Origin: Streptomyces sp. SPB162
GTDB taxonomy: Bacteria > Actinomycetota > Actinomycetes > Streptomycetales > Streptomycetaceae
Reading direction: 5' to 3'
NCBI RefSeq assembly: GCF_029504575.1
Contig: NZ_JAQFII010000001.1
Location: 62,001 to 126,000, forward strand
DNA length: 64,000 bases
The position numbers and the translations under genes were made by a program. This document shows positions 16,719 to 24,639 of the stretch, one piece after another. Within the stretch, counting starts at the first letter, position 1. Each line of letters opens with the position of its first letter. The notes under the pieces are model-generated. The model did no database searches, had not been told where the DNA came from, and saw nothing but the letters and a program-made list of their open reading frames with translations.

Positions 16719-16761
16719 CCACCTGCACGGGCACCGTGAAGGAGTCAGCCGCCTGAAAGCT

Positions 16762-16804
16762 TGCGGCGGCCCCTGCGCACCGGACGGGAGCAGGGGCTGC
16801 CGCA
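16762..16804. terminator. 15-bp stem-loop terminator
   Basis: Arms 16762-16776 and 16790-16804 pair with one mismatch around a 13-nt loop, 43 nt after the DUF2382 stop. A small 12-bp tandem repeat (gacctgttcgcc, twice, 16828-16851) follows in the otherwise empty 397-bp gap before the AraC gene. Confidence 0.75.
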
Positions 16805-17115
16805 TGCCCTGAACTCCCGAGTCTCCCGACCTGTTCGCCGACCTGTTCGCCGACCCGCGCGAGAACGTTGCGCAGCCAGAGACGACCTCCCCGTTGACTT
16901 CGGCGGTCAGCGCGCCCACGCCCCGGCCGCTCCGGCCCGGCGACACCGTCACCCCTCACCGTCGAGGGCATCGGCGCGGTGTCCGACACCGCGGTCCCGG
17001 GGCCGGATCCCGTCCCGCTGCCCGCCTGCCCGCCCGCGTCACGGGTCCGCAAGCGTCCCGGGTCCGCCCGCGACACGGCTCGCCAGACGGCGTCACGGGA
17101 CGGCACACTGCCACC

Positions 17116-18036
17116 ATGGTCGACACCCCGGGCGAGGCACTGGAACTGCACAGGCTGAAGGTGGCGCAACTGGGCGTGCTCCCTTTCGCCATCGGATCGT
17201 TCGACACCATAGGGCCGCTGGCCAAGGCCGACTTCCCGCACCGGCACACGTTCTACGAGATCGCGCTGGTGACGCGTGGCCGCGGCGCGCACGTGGTGGA
17301 CCTCGTACGGCAGGACCTCGATCCGCCGTACCTGTACGCCATGGTGCCCGGGCAGGTCCACTACTGGGAGGACTGCGAGGACATCGCCGGATGGGTGCTG
17401 CTGTTCAACGAGGACTTCCTCCTGCCCCACCCCGGGGACGCGGAGGTCATCCGCCGGCTCAGCGCCCGGCCGAGGCTGCGACCCGATCGGGAGGAGGCGG
17501 CCGGCCTGCAGATGTTGCTGGCGGAGCTGGACCGCGAGTACCGGCAGGCCGCCCGGGGGCACATCGGCATCATCTCCTCGTACCTGCACATCCTGGTGCT
17601 GCGGGCGTTACGGATGCCCGATCCGGCGGCGCCCGGGGAGGGGGCGGGCGCCGCCGGGCGGGCCGGGGAACTGGTGGACCGTTTCCGGTTGTTGATCGCA
17701 CAACCGGGCCCACGGCTCCACTCGGTCGAGGAGTGCGCCCGTGAGCTGCGCGTCTCGACGAGTTACATGCACGACGCGGTCAAACGCGGAACCGGAAGGA
17801 CTCCGGGCCAGCTGATCAGGGCGCGGCAGATCCTGGAGGCGAAACGACTCATCGCCGGCACGAGCCTGACGATCCGCCAGGTCGCCGCCGAGGTCGGCTT
17901 CGTCGACCCTGCGTACTTCTCCCGGTTCTTCCGCCGGGAGACGGGGGTGTCCCCCGGGGACTTCCGCCGGGCGGTCGGCGAAAAGCACCACGACCCGGCA
18001 GGACGGTCCCTCGCCGTCCCCCGGCCCCCTGCGTAG
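17116..18036 (+). CDS. AraC-family transcriptional regulator
   Basis: The protein has 306 residues. The N-terminal half is a cupin sensory domain (FPHRHTFYEIALVTRGRG, residues 42-60; the metal-like His/Glu pattern is partly kept). The C-terminal two HTH motifs are VEECARELRVSTSYMHDAVK and IRQVAAEVGFVDPAYFSRFF followed by ETGVSPGDFR, the AraC/XylS signature. ATG 17116 lacks a strong ribosome-binding site. It ends 90 bp before, and in the same direction as, the ring-cleaving dioxygenase gene and is its likely regulator. Confidence 0.88.
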   Translation: MVDTPGEALELHRLKVAQLGVLPFAIGSFDTIGPLAKADFPHRHTFYEIALVTRGRGAHVVDLVRQDLDPPYLYAMVPGQVHYWEDCEDIAGWVLLFNEDFLLPHPGDAEVIRRLSARPRLRPDREEAAGLQMLLAELDREYRQAARGHIGIISSYLHILVLRALRMPDPAAPGEGAGAAGRAGELVDRFRLLIAQPGPRLHSVEECARELRVSTSYMHDAVKRGTGRTPGQLIRARQILEAKRLIAGTSLTIRQVAAEVGFVDPAYFSRFFRRETGVSPGDFRRAVGEKHHDPAGRSLAVPRPPA

Positions 18037-18126
18037 ATTCGCACTCATGCCCGGAGAGCACGGCTGACGTGCCAATTCTTGCCGTCGGCTATGTCATGCG
18101 CATGCCCTACCCCGAAGGAGAGACCT

Positions 18127-18987
18127 GTGCCCACCCCCCACGACGAGTCCAGCGGTTCCCCGGCCCTCGAGGAACACCGGGGTATCAGCCGCAAGAACCT
18201 GATCAAGGCCGCCTTACTGGCCGGCACCGTGCCGCTGCTGACCGGCGGTGGGGTAGCACTGGCCCGGGACCGCGCCGTAGCGGCCCCGAACCGGCCGCTG
18301 TCCGCGACTCCCGCGTGCCACGACGGCGACGCGACGACGCTCACCAACATCGAAGGGCCCTACTTCAAGCCCAACTCGCCCCTGCGGACGAACCTCGTCG
18401 GCGCCGGCCTGCCCGGGACGCCCCTCACGGTCAGCGGCTACGTGTTCGGCCGGGACTGCCGGCCAGTCTCCGGCGCGCTGCTGGACTTCTGGCAGGCCGA
18501 CGACAACGGCGGCTACGACATGAACGGCTTCACCCTGCGCGGCCACCAGTTCAGCACCGCTCAGGGCGCGTTCGGCCTGACGACCATCGTGCCGGGTCTC
18601 TACCCGGGACGCACCCGGCACATCCACGTCAAGGTCCAGGCGCCGGGCAAGCCCATCCTCACCACGCAGCTGTACTTCCCCAACGAGCCCCGCAACAGCA
18701 CCGACGCCTACTACGACAGACGGCTCCAGATGACCGTGCGGCAGGTCGGGTCGGGTGAGCAGGCCACGTTCGACTTCGTCCTGAACGTCACGGGCTCCCC
18801 CACACCGCCGCCGACCACCCCGCCGCCGACCACCCCCGGCGGAGAGGGAACCTGGGCACCGGACACCGCTTACCAGGCGGGCCGGCAGGTCACCTACGGC
18901 GGACAGACCTACCAGTGCGTCCAGGCCCACACCTCGATGGCCGGCTGGGAGCCGCCCAACGTGCCCGCCTTGTGGCAGCGCCTCTGA
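18127..18987 (+). CDS. Secreted intradiol ring-cleavage dioxygenase with C-terminal CBM5/12
   Basis: The protein has 286 residues. A twin-arginine-like or Sec signal region occupies residues 20-55 (ALLAGTVPLLTGGGVALA). The catalytic domain shows TNIEGPYFKPNSPLR, then DFWQADDNGGYD and the Fe-ligand region LYPGRTRHIHVKV with Tyr and two His, as in secreted intradiol dioxygenases. A Pro/Thr linker (TPPPTTPPPTT) leads to a 45-residue CBM5/12-type module with aromatic residues (TWAPDTAYQAGRQVTYGG). The same architecture is known from SACTE_2871 of Streptomyces SirexAA-E, which acts on catechols near lignin or chitin. GTG 18127 follows AAGGAG by 7 nt. Confidence 0.9.
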   Translation: MPTPHDESSGSPALEEHRGISRKNLIKAALLAGTVPLLTGGGVALARDRAVAAPNRPLSATPACHDGDATTLTNIEGPYFKPNSPLRTNLVGAGLPGTPLTVSGYVFGRDCRPVSGALLDFWQADDNGGYDMNGFTLRGHQFSTAQGAFGLTTIVPGLYPGRTRHIHVKVQAPGKPILTTQLYFPNEPRNSTDAYYDRRLQMTVRQVGSGEQATFDFVLNVTGSPTPPPTTPPPTTPGGEGTWAPDTAYQAGRQVTYGGQTYQCVQAHTSMAGWEPPNVPALWQRL

Positions 18988-19040
18988 CCGGGAAGACCGG
19001 GAGGCGGGCGGACAAGGTCCGTCCGACACGGTGCGGAGGG

Positions 19041-19076
19041 GGCCGCTGCGGGCCGGGGTCGCGGTCCGCAGCGGCC
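19041..19076. terminator. 11-bp stem-loop between convergent genes
   Basis: Perfect arms 19041-19051 and 19066-19076 with a 14-nt loop lie between the dioxygenase and the DUF1918 gene, fitting a shared bidirectional terminator. Confidence 0.7.
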
Positions 19077-19095
19077 GTCATCGGGCCGCGGATGC

Positions 19096-19290
19096 TCAGG
19101 CTTCTTCCGCGCCGTGCCGGACGACGGTGTCGGGACCGGGCGACATGACCGTTTCGTGGCCGTCCTCGAACCGCACCCTGAAGGGCGGAGCCCCGTCCGG
19201 GCCCATAACCTCGATGACCTCCGCTTGCCGGTCCTGCCGGCCGACCGTGCGCCCGTGAACCAAGAGACGGTCGCCCACACTTGCGCGCAT
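19096..19290 (-). CDS. DUF1918 domain protein
   Basis: The protein has 64 residues. The whole length matches the DUF1918 pattern: VGDRLLVHGRTVG, a strand AEVIEVMGPDGAPPF, and VRFEDGHETVMSPGPD. It is a small beta-barrel (SH3-like) family common in actinomycetes, often near HSP or stress genes; function unknown. GAGGAG lies before ATG 19290. It converges on the dioxygenase. Confidence 0.85.
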   Translation of the reverse strand: MRASVGDRLLVHGRTVGRQDRQAEVIEVMGPDGAPPFRVRFEDGHETVMSPGPDTVVRHGAEEA

Positions 19291-19418
19291 ATCGCTGGCT
19301 CCTCTGCAGACGGGACCAGGAGCCCAGAGCTTCGTGCAGCTCCTGGGACGATGTCGAGACCCAAGCCAATCAGACGGTAACGGCGATGTCACCCTCGGCA
19401 CTGTGCCGATCTCCCGCG

Positions 19419-19775
19419 TCACCACAGCCCATGGTAGTTCAGGTTCACCACCAGCGCGGCCGCCGCCGTCGACAGGAAGACGATCCCTCCGACGATGTCG
19501 CGCGAACGAACCCGCAGGTGGGCGGTGATCGCGCCGACGAAGTACAGCACGAGCCCGACGGCGGCGAGGTTCCCCAGCAACGGGACCACGAACCCGGCCG
19601 CCAGCCCCACCGAACCCGCCGCCAGACACATGCCCAGCCGGGGCACCCACGAGCGGGGCACGCCCTTCATGTCCGCCTGGGTCTTGGGGTAGTCGTGACC
19701 GATCAGGTAGGTGACGGCGGCGATGGCGTTGAAGACCGAGGCGACCACGGTGATCGTGACGTAAGCGGCGAACAT
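19419..19775 (-). CDS. DoxX-family membrane protein
   Basis: The protein has 118 residues with four membrane segments (VTITVVASVFNAIAAVTYL, LGMCLAAGSVGLAAGFVVPLL, VGLVLYFVGAITAHL and VGGIVFLSTAAAALVVNL), the DoxX pattern. It is likely a thiol/redox-related membrane subunit. CAAGGAGA gives a firm ATG 19775. In Streptomyces doxX genes are often divergent from a marR gene; here only the tail of such a regulator is left (19995). Confidence 0.85.
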   Translation of the reverse strand: MFAAYVTITVVASVFNAIAAVTYLIGHDYPKTQADMKGVPRSWVPRLGMCLAAGSVGLAAGFVVPLLGNLAAVGLVLYFVGAITAHLRVRSRDIVGGIVFLSTAAAALVVNLNYHGLW

Positions 19776-19923
19776 GAAGTCTCCTTGTCAACAGGAGCGC
19801 GTGCAGCAGGCAGCCGGGCTTGAACCCCGCGAAGCCACCGGGTCGGGTCCAGCAGAACGAGGCGGCGTACGCGTTCCGGGGAGCGGAGGGCGTCCATGTG
19901 ACGCCCCTCGCACTCCCGACAGG

Positions 19924-19958
19924 TATCTCGTTCAGCGGGATACTCGCTTGGCGAGATG
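19924..19958. promoter_or_regulatory. Two inverted repeats, MarR-type operator candidate
   Basis: TATCTCG-5-CGGGATA (19924-19942) and ATACTCG-5-CGAGATG (19940-19958) share the layout NNNCTCG, 5 nt, CGAGNNN. The outer ends form a larger ATCTCG...CGAGAT pair. Such repeats are common for MarR-family repressors and lie between doxX and the marR remnant. Confidence 0.6.
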
Positions 19959-19994
19959 CTAAGCACCGGCCGTCGATCATGGAAGGCCGGTGAC

Positions 19995-20174
19995 ATGGGC
20001 GAGGAAGACCCCCGGACCGATGCCGCGATCGTCTTGGGTCAGGCGTTCTTCGGCCCGCTGATCGGCAACGTCCTGGGCGTGGCCGAGGAGTTCGACGCCG
20101 CTGAGATCGCCGTCGTCGACCGCTTCCTGCAAGCCGTCGCGGAAGCGGTTGCCTCGCCGAAGACTCCCGGGTAG
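19995..20174 (+). pseudogene. MarR-family regulator, C-terminal remnant
   Basis: The 59 codons read AFFGPLIGNVLGVAEEFDAA, then EIAVVDRFLQAVAEAVA, which resembles the dimerisation helices at the end of MarR regulators. The DNA-binding wHTH domain is absent and no earlier in-frame piece exists. It likely once repressed doxX from the operator at 19924. Other possibility: an unrelated small protein starting at ATG 19995. Confidence 0.5.
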
Positions 20175-20262
20175 GCGCTCCGGGCACGGGCTCGGCGGGA
20201 AGGTCGTCCGCTCGGATAATGCACATGCGGTCCGGCCGCTCCGCGTGGTAATCCTCCCTGCC

Positions 20263-20799
20263 ATGGGAGATCTTGTGACAGCGCGGCTCGTACTGCATCC
20301 GATGACCGTCGGCGAGGCTGAGTGCCTGGTGGCGGGCGAGGTCGATGGCGGTGCCCGATGGGCACCCGACTATCCCACCGAGGGGGACGTGTCGGCCGCC
20401 CGGCGATTCCTGGGCACGTGCGCGAGCACCGGTGACCCGAAACCGTTCGGCAACTACGAGGTCCGGCGCCGCGAGGACGGCATGGCCATCGGCGGCGTGG
20501 GCTTCCACGGACCCGCGGACGCGAACGGCGGCGTCACGATCGGCTACGGTCTCGTCCCGTCGGCGCGGGGCAAGGGATACGCGTCCGAAGCTCTCCGCGC
20601 GCTGCTGCTGTTCGCGAGGGCGCGCGGCGTCGCCTCCGTGAGGGGCGACGCCGACCACGACAACATCGCGTCCCAGCACGTCATGACGGCGGCCGGCATG
20701 CGACCCACCGGACAGGACGAGCGCGTCAGGTACTTCGAGATCGCCTGGACCGACGCACCCGCGGATTCCGGCCCCCGCGCCTGGCCCTTGTGCCGGTAG
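20263..20799 (+). CDS. GNAT-family N-acetyltransferase (RimJ/RimL type)
   Basis: The protein has 178 residues. It follows the Acetyltransf_3 layout: VTARLVLHPMTVGEAECL at the start, a middle strand MAIGGVGFHGPADANGG, then acetyl-CoA motif A LVPSARGKGYASEALRALL and SQHVMTAAGMRPTGQ. The enzyme would acetylate a protein N-terminus or small amine. ATG 20263 lacks a good ribosome-binding site. The last ten codons are immediately followed by the MITE-adjacent remnant. Confidence 0.85.
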   Translation: MGDLVTARLVLHPMTVGEAECLVAGEVDGGARWAPDYPTEGDVSAARRFLGTCASTGDPKPFGNYEVRRREDGMAIGGVGFHGPADANGGVTIGYGLVPSARGKGYASEALRALLLFARARGVASVRGDADHDNIASQHVMTAAGMRPTGQDERVRYFEIAWTDAPADSGPRAWPLCR

Positions 20800-20801
20800 A
20801 G

Positions 20802-20894
20802 GACCAGGTACGGCACGTTGCCCACCGAGTGGGTGAACACGCCGACTCCGGCGAAGTCGGCCACCGGTGCCGCGGCAGCGCCGACCAGCCGCGT
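20802..20894 (-). pseudogene. Possible gene remnant cut by the MITE
   Basis: On the minus strand an open frame leads out of the MITE and reads APVADFAGVGVFTHSVGNVP, then YLVLYRHKGQARG. It is unlike the composition of typical shadow frames and may be the end of a gene whose start was lost. I cannot name the family. Confidence 0.25.
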
Positions 20895-21100
20895 CTAGGC
20901 CGTGTCTGACACATACCGGCGTCCGCCCGGAGGGCGGGGCCCGGGGCGTCTGGTGCGTGCGATCGCACGGCGGAGGGTCGCCCCTGTACCGGACGTACCG
21001 GGGCGGGCCCGACAACTGGGGGCCCCTCCCAGCGGTAGCTGGGGGAGAGCACGCGTGCCAGACGTCCCGGGCCAGGCGGGATGTGTCAGACACGGCCTAG
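20895..21100. mobile_element. 206-bp MITE with 20-bp perfect terminal inverted repeats and CTAG ends
   Basis: The left end begins CTAGGCCGTGTCTGACACAT (20895-20914) and the right end (21081-21100) is its exact reverse complement. CTAG at both ends fits the duplicated target of IS5-group elements. The interior has no transposase frame, and contains a short hairpin (gcccctcccagcggtagctg). It is thus a non-autonomous element moved by an IS5-like transposase elsewhere. It supplies the stop codon of the gene at 21097. Confidence 0.85.
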
Positions 21101-21459
21101 CCGTGCCAGCGGGCACCGTGCCGGTGACGCCCCGGCTCGATCTCGATGTCCGGCACCAGTCCCGTTCGCACCCGTTCCAGCTGATGGCGTGTCATCTGGC
21201 GAGCGCGCCGCTCCTCGATGTAGGCGAGGGCGGACACCGTTCCTCCCCGCGGATTGCTGCGGGCGAGGAAGTAGACCGCGACGGTCCGCCGCACCTCTTG
21301 CGGCATCGGCCGCCGCCCCTCGCGCGCGGCCGAGCGCACGCGCTTGGCGCTGTAGCGAAGCGCGCGCATCTGGACCTTCCGCCACAGGCTCGAGGGAGAC
21401 GGAGGTGCCTGCTCCGAGGAGGCGCCTCTGGGGCGCATGTGGTGGGCGCTTCTGGCCAT
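21097..21459 (-). CDS. Hypothetical protein whose stop codon lies in the MITE end
   Basis: The protein has 120 residues, basic and Arg-rich, with a helical centre (SALAYIEERRARQMTRHQLE) and C-terminal PDIEIEPGRHRHGARWHG. No domain is recognised. ATG 21459 follows a GGTAGGAA site. The TAG stop (21097-21099) is part of the CTAG at the MITE boundary, so the original C-terminus may have been cut or the element inserted exactly behind the coding region. Confidence 0.5.
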   Translation of the reverse strand: MARSAHHMRPRGASSEQAPPSPSSLWRKVQMRALRYSAKRVRSAAREGRRPMPQEVRRTVAVYFLARSNPRGGTVSALAYIEERRARQMTRHQLERVRTGLVPDIEIEPGRHRHGARWHG

Positions 21460-21811
21460 GTCCCATTCCTACCGCGTGGTTCCCCCGTCCCGCAGGCGGT
21501 TTTCGCCGGAGCCAAGAGGCGTGGACGTCTCCGGAGGAGGCCCGGTGACGGGGGGCGACCGTTCGACGCAGGCGGTCGCTCACACTCTCGGGGCGGTTCC
21601 GCCCCCGCACGGAGGCCGACGTACAGCGGCTCATGGGCGTCCGACGGACGGGTGAGCGTCCGCCCACCGGTGGTCCGGATTCCTCATCCAGCGGAATCGG
21701 GTGGTATACGGCCGAAAAGTCCGGTCCGGCGGGCTGCCGGGCCCTCCTAGGGTGGGCGGGGCCGGCACGGAAAAGTCCATTCGGAGCGACTTACCCTGGA
21801 GGCGGTTGGCG

Positions 21812-23047
21812 ATGTTGGCCGAGGGCACGTATCTGATCAAGAACGAGGCGAGCGGACTGTACCTGGGCGTGCAGGGCGCGGCTGTACAGCCTCGAGTCCC
21901 TGTCGTGCAGGAAGAGCTGACAGAGGGAGCGGCGCGGCCGAGCCGGCGCTGGCACCTCAAGCGGGGGACCGCGGGACCCGATTCGTGGCTGCTGCAGAAC
22001 GAGCACAGCAAGTTGTACCTGGACAGCACGGCCGACCGGCTCAACAACGGTGAGGGCATTCGACAGAGTGCCCTGGAGATCCGTCCCGACCACCTCCAGG
22101 CGCAGACCTGGCGGCTGGCCGAGATCGGCGGGGGCCTGGTCACGGTGGCCAACGTCAAGAGCCATCTGCATCTCGCCATCCGCGGTGACAGCCGGGAGTC
22201 GGGCATCGCGGCGGAGCTGGCCGGGGTGCGCACCGGGGACGACCGGGGCTCGCAGGTCTGGCGGTTCGAACGCGTCCCGGCACGTGGTGAGTCCCGGGCG
22301 TTCGACGCCCTGACCGGCACCGTCATACAGCCCGGCGGCGGGATCCTGGGGGCGGTCGCGTCCACGGTCTCCGGTGTGGTCAAGCAGGCGCTGGAAGCGG
22401 GAGGCGGGATCTTCGAGACCGCCGCCCGCGCGATTCCCAGCAGCAGTGAGGTGCCGTACGTGCGCTTCGACGGTTTCCGCGGGGGCGAGTTCATCCGCTT
22501 CTCGCAGCGCCACGGCATCGAGGTCGGACCGAAGCCTCTCATCGAGCAGTTCCCGCATCTGCCCAAGGAGTTCCACGACGGCTTCGACGCCGTGACCTCC
22601 GCGGGACGGGGATCCGAACACACCCATCTGGGTATCACCGGTGACGTGTGCGTCGAGTTCTGCGAGAAGGGCAGCAGCGATCTGCTGCCGGTGAGTTTCC
22701 GGGTACCGGTGGACCTCCTGCCGGCCGACGGCGACGCGCGCTGGGGCGACCTCACCCCGGCGGGCGACAACGGCCGTCTGATGGTCTCGCTGGGTGAGCG
22801 GAAGTGGCTGGTCGACCGGCGCCGCGACCCGGACGAGATCTCCGAGGTGCGGCCGTTCCTCCTGGAACACCTTCCGCAGGAGTTCCGCGACCGACTGGAC
22901 GCGGTGGCCTCCGCCACCATCGGGACGGAGACCCACTACTTCCTCGCCCTGGACGACCGGTTCAGCGTCGTGAGCGAGAGCCGGCTCGTCCAGGGAACGA
23001 CCAGGATCACCGACGCCTATCCGCTGCTGGAAGGGGTTTGGATGTAG
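21812..23047 (+). CDS. Ricin-type beta-trefoil plus hemopexin-like repeat protein
   Basis: The protein has 411 residues. Residues 3-150 look like a RICIN/lectin trefoil (TYLIKNEASGLYLGV, then SWLLQNEHSKLYLDS and LVTVANVKSHLHLAI, each closing with a W-R-L/F pattern). Residues 155-205 are a Gly/Ala linker. Residues 210-411 contain hemopexin-like repeats, with FPHLPKEFHDGFDAV and LPQEFRDRLDAVASA as the matching repeat cores. No signal peptide is visible, so it is probably intracellular or exported by another route. GGAGG lies 9 nt before ATG 21812. Function unknown; carbohydrate or ligand binding is inferred. Confidence 0.65.
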   Translation: MLAEGTYLIKNEASGLYLGVQGAAVQPRVPVVQEELTEGAARPSRRWHLKRGTAGPDSWLLQNEHSKLYLDSTADRLNNGEGIRQSALEIRPDHLQAQTWRLAEIGGGLVTVANVKSHLHLAIRGDSRESGIAAELAGVRTGDDRGSQVWRFERVPARGESRAFDALTGTVIQPGGGILGAVASTVSGVVKQALEAGGGIFETAARAIPSSSEVPYVRFDGFRGGEFIRFSQRHGIEVGPKPLIEQFPHLPKEFHDGFDAVTSAGRGSEHTHLGITGDVCVEFCEKGSSDLLPVSFRVPVDLLPADGDARWGDLTPAGDNGRLMVSLGERKWLVDRRRDPDEISEVRPFLLEHLPQEFRDRLDAVASATIGTETHYFLALDDRFSVVSESRLVQGTTRITDAYPLLEGVWM

Positions 23048-23068
23048 CGTCCGCGGCGCGATGGCCCG

Positions 23069-23112
23069 CCGGGAGCTCCGGCGCGGGCGAGTGCCCGCGC
23101 CGAAGCTCCCGG
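23069..23112. terminator. 20-bp stem-loop between convergent genes
   Basis: Arms 23069-23088 and 23093-23112 pair with one mismatch around GAGT, between the lectin-like gene and the metallopeptidase gene; a bidirectional terminator. Confidence 0.85.
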
Positions 23113-23123
23113 TGGGGCGGCCG

Positions 23124-24011
23124 TCACCGGGTGGCGAGGGTGGAGCAGCGGGAGGGGTCACCGGAGCTGTACCCCACGGTGAACCACTGCTTGCGCTGGC
23201 TCGACGAGCCGTGGGTCCACGTCTCGGGGGTGACCTTGCCCTGGAACTCCGCCTGGATCCGGTCGTCGCCGACGGCCGCCGCGGCGTCCAGTCCGTCATC
23301 GATGTCAGCGGTGGTCAGCTTCGTCAGCAGCGGGCGACCGGTGGACTGCTGCGGGGTCCGGGTCGCCTGGTAGGCCCACACCCCCGCGTAACAGTCCGCC
23401 TGCAGCTCGAGTTTGACCGAGGCGCTGTCCGGGCCCTGCCGGTCGTCACCGACACCGCGGGTCGTGCCGAGCAAATCCTGGACGTGGTGACCGTACTCGT
23501 GCGCCACCACGTAGGCCTGGGCGAACGGGCCGCCCGACGCCCCGAACTTGGTCTTGAGGTCATCGAAGAACCCCAGGTCCAGGTAGACCTTCTGGTCACC
23601 AGGACAGTAGAACGGACCCACCTCCGACGTGGCGGGTCCGCACGCGCTCGTGTACCGGCCGGTGAACAGGACGGTCCTGGCCGGCACGTACGCGGTACCG
23701 CGGGTGGGCAACTCCTTCTTCCAGTACGTCTGCACGCTGTTGATCACAGCGACGATGCGGCAGTCCTCCCGCGTGTTGGCCTGCTGTCCGGTCCGGCACT
23801 CCTCACTCACCTGCTGGGAGTCCGTGGATCCGGAGCTGGGGGCGGAGTCGCCGCCGATTCCCAGCTGACTCGGGCCGATACCGAAGAAGAGCGCCACCAG
23901 CAGAGTGATGATGCCTGCCGCGCCGCCACCCACGGCGAGACGGCCGCCGGGCATGCCCCTGCGGTCGTCCACCTGGGAGGTGTCGAGATCCGCCTGGTCG
24001 TCGAACTCCAT
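23124..24011 (-). CDS. Neutral zinc metallopeptidase (YpfJ/KPN_02809-like)
   Basis: The protein has 295 residues. After a short cytosolic part and one membrane anchor ([14 protein letters not shown], near residue 40), the peptidase domain holds the zinc motif HEYGH (about residue 176) and the downstream third ligand in [11 protein letters not shown]. Family members are membrane-anchored, outward-facing peptidases of unknown substrate. Several cysteines (ECRTG, REDC, SACG, FYC) may form disulfides. GAGGAAAGGG precedes ATG 24011. It follows a 48-residue gene by 45 nt and is probably co-transcribed. Confidence 0.85.
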   Translation of the reverse strand: MEFDDQADLDTSQVDDRRGMPGGRLAVGGGAAGIITLLVALFFGIGPSQLGIGGDSAPSSGSTDSQQVSEECRTGQQANTREDCRIVAVINSVQTYWKKELPTRGTAYVPARTVLFTGRYTSACGPATSEVGPFYCPGDQKVYLDLGFFDDLKTKFGASGGPFAQAYVVAHEYGHHVQDLLGTTRGVGDDRQGPDSASVKLELQADCYAGVWAYQATRTPQQSTGRPLLTKLTTADIDDGLDAAAAVGDDRIQAEFQGKVTPETWTHGSSSQRKQWFTVGYSSGDPSRCSTLATR

Positions 24012-24056
24012 CGTGACCCTTTCCTCAGGTCTCCATCACGGCGCTGCGGACCGTGG

Positions 24057-24203
24057 TCAGCGGCGTCCGCGCAGTCGGCCGAGGAGCTGGCGGGCCTGCT
24101 CGCGCTTACGCGGGTCGGCAGCCGTACGCCGGGCGGTCGCGATCGTCCGCTGCCCCTGGGGGCTCCGGCTGAACTCCTTGATACGGGCGATGATTCCGGG
24201 CAT
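24057..24203 (-). CDS. Small basic hypothetical protein (48 residues)
   Basis: ATG 24203 follows an excellent AGGAGGGG site and opens MPGIIARIKEFSRSPQGQRT, ending RQLLGRLRGRR. It is helical and strongly basic. Codon third positions are G/C-rich. It lies 45 nt upstream of the metallopeptidase gene and in the same direction, hence probably one operon. Small proteins of this type are frequent in Streptomyces; function unknown. Confidence 0.6.
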   Translation of the reverse strand: MPGIIARIKEFSRSPQGQRTIATARRTAADPRKREQARQLLGRLRGRR

Positions 24204-24387
24204 GACCCCTCCTGGATGATGGCGTGAACACCGTCGATTTCCTCGTGTGCGGGGCGTCTACCCGGCGAACCTCACGGGATGTGTCCGAGTCCGATCGACT
24301 GCGGTCGCGTCGCCCTGCTGCCCGGTGGCACACCTCACACCCTCAGGGGCGTCGCGACCGGAACACGCGAAGAGGGCCGACCGTTGA

Positions 24388-24416
24388 CCTATATACGAGC
24401 GCGAGAAACCTGCCAA
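24388..24416 (-). promoter_or_regulatory. Candidate housekeeping promoter
   Basis: Read on the minus strand, TTGGCA (24411-24416) and TATAGG (24388-24393) are 17 nt apart, close to the HrdB pattern. It points to the operon beginning at 24203. Confidence 0.4.
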
Positions 24417-24543
24417 GGGTTCCGTCGCGGTTGTCGAGCCACCGGGAGCGCGAAGTGCCCTGGTGGGTTTCCGCCGCGAAGGACGAGGTCCTCGTCGCCC
24501 CTGAACCGCTTCGGCCGGTTCCCCCGACCAGCCGAAGCTTCCC

Positions 24544-24579
24544 GAGACCCGGCCGGCGTCCCCCCGCCGGCCGGGTCTC
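24544..24579. terminator. Perfect 15-bp stem-loop terminator
   Basis: Arms 24544-24558 and 24565-24579 enclose a C-rich 6-nt loop, 60 nt beyond the stop of the ligase gene (minus strand). Confidence 0.8.
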
Positions 24580-24639
24580 CCATGCCCGCCTTCGACCCGG
24601 GTGCCCAGCGCTGTGCGCGTGCGCGAGTCGCCGCGGCGC

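Larger units (their letters stand above)
24204..24639. other. 436-bp intergenic region
   Basis: It contains the terminator of the carboxylate-amine ligase gene (24544-24579) and a candidate promoter for the small gene/metallopeptidase operon (24388-24416). I see no additional gene. Confidence 0.6.

Noticed and set aside
19776..19900. Minus-strand fragment reading SPERVRRLVLLDP like an alpha/beta hydrolase
   Set aside because: Too short, and no other part of a hydrolase is present nearby.
19096..21093. Minus-strand frame of 665 codons crossing several genes and the MITE
   Set aside because: Only the last 64 codons (DUF1918) are supported; the rest is low-complexity shadow.
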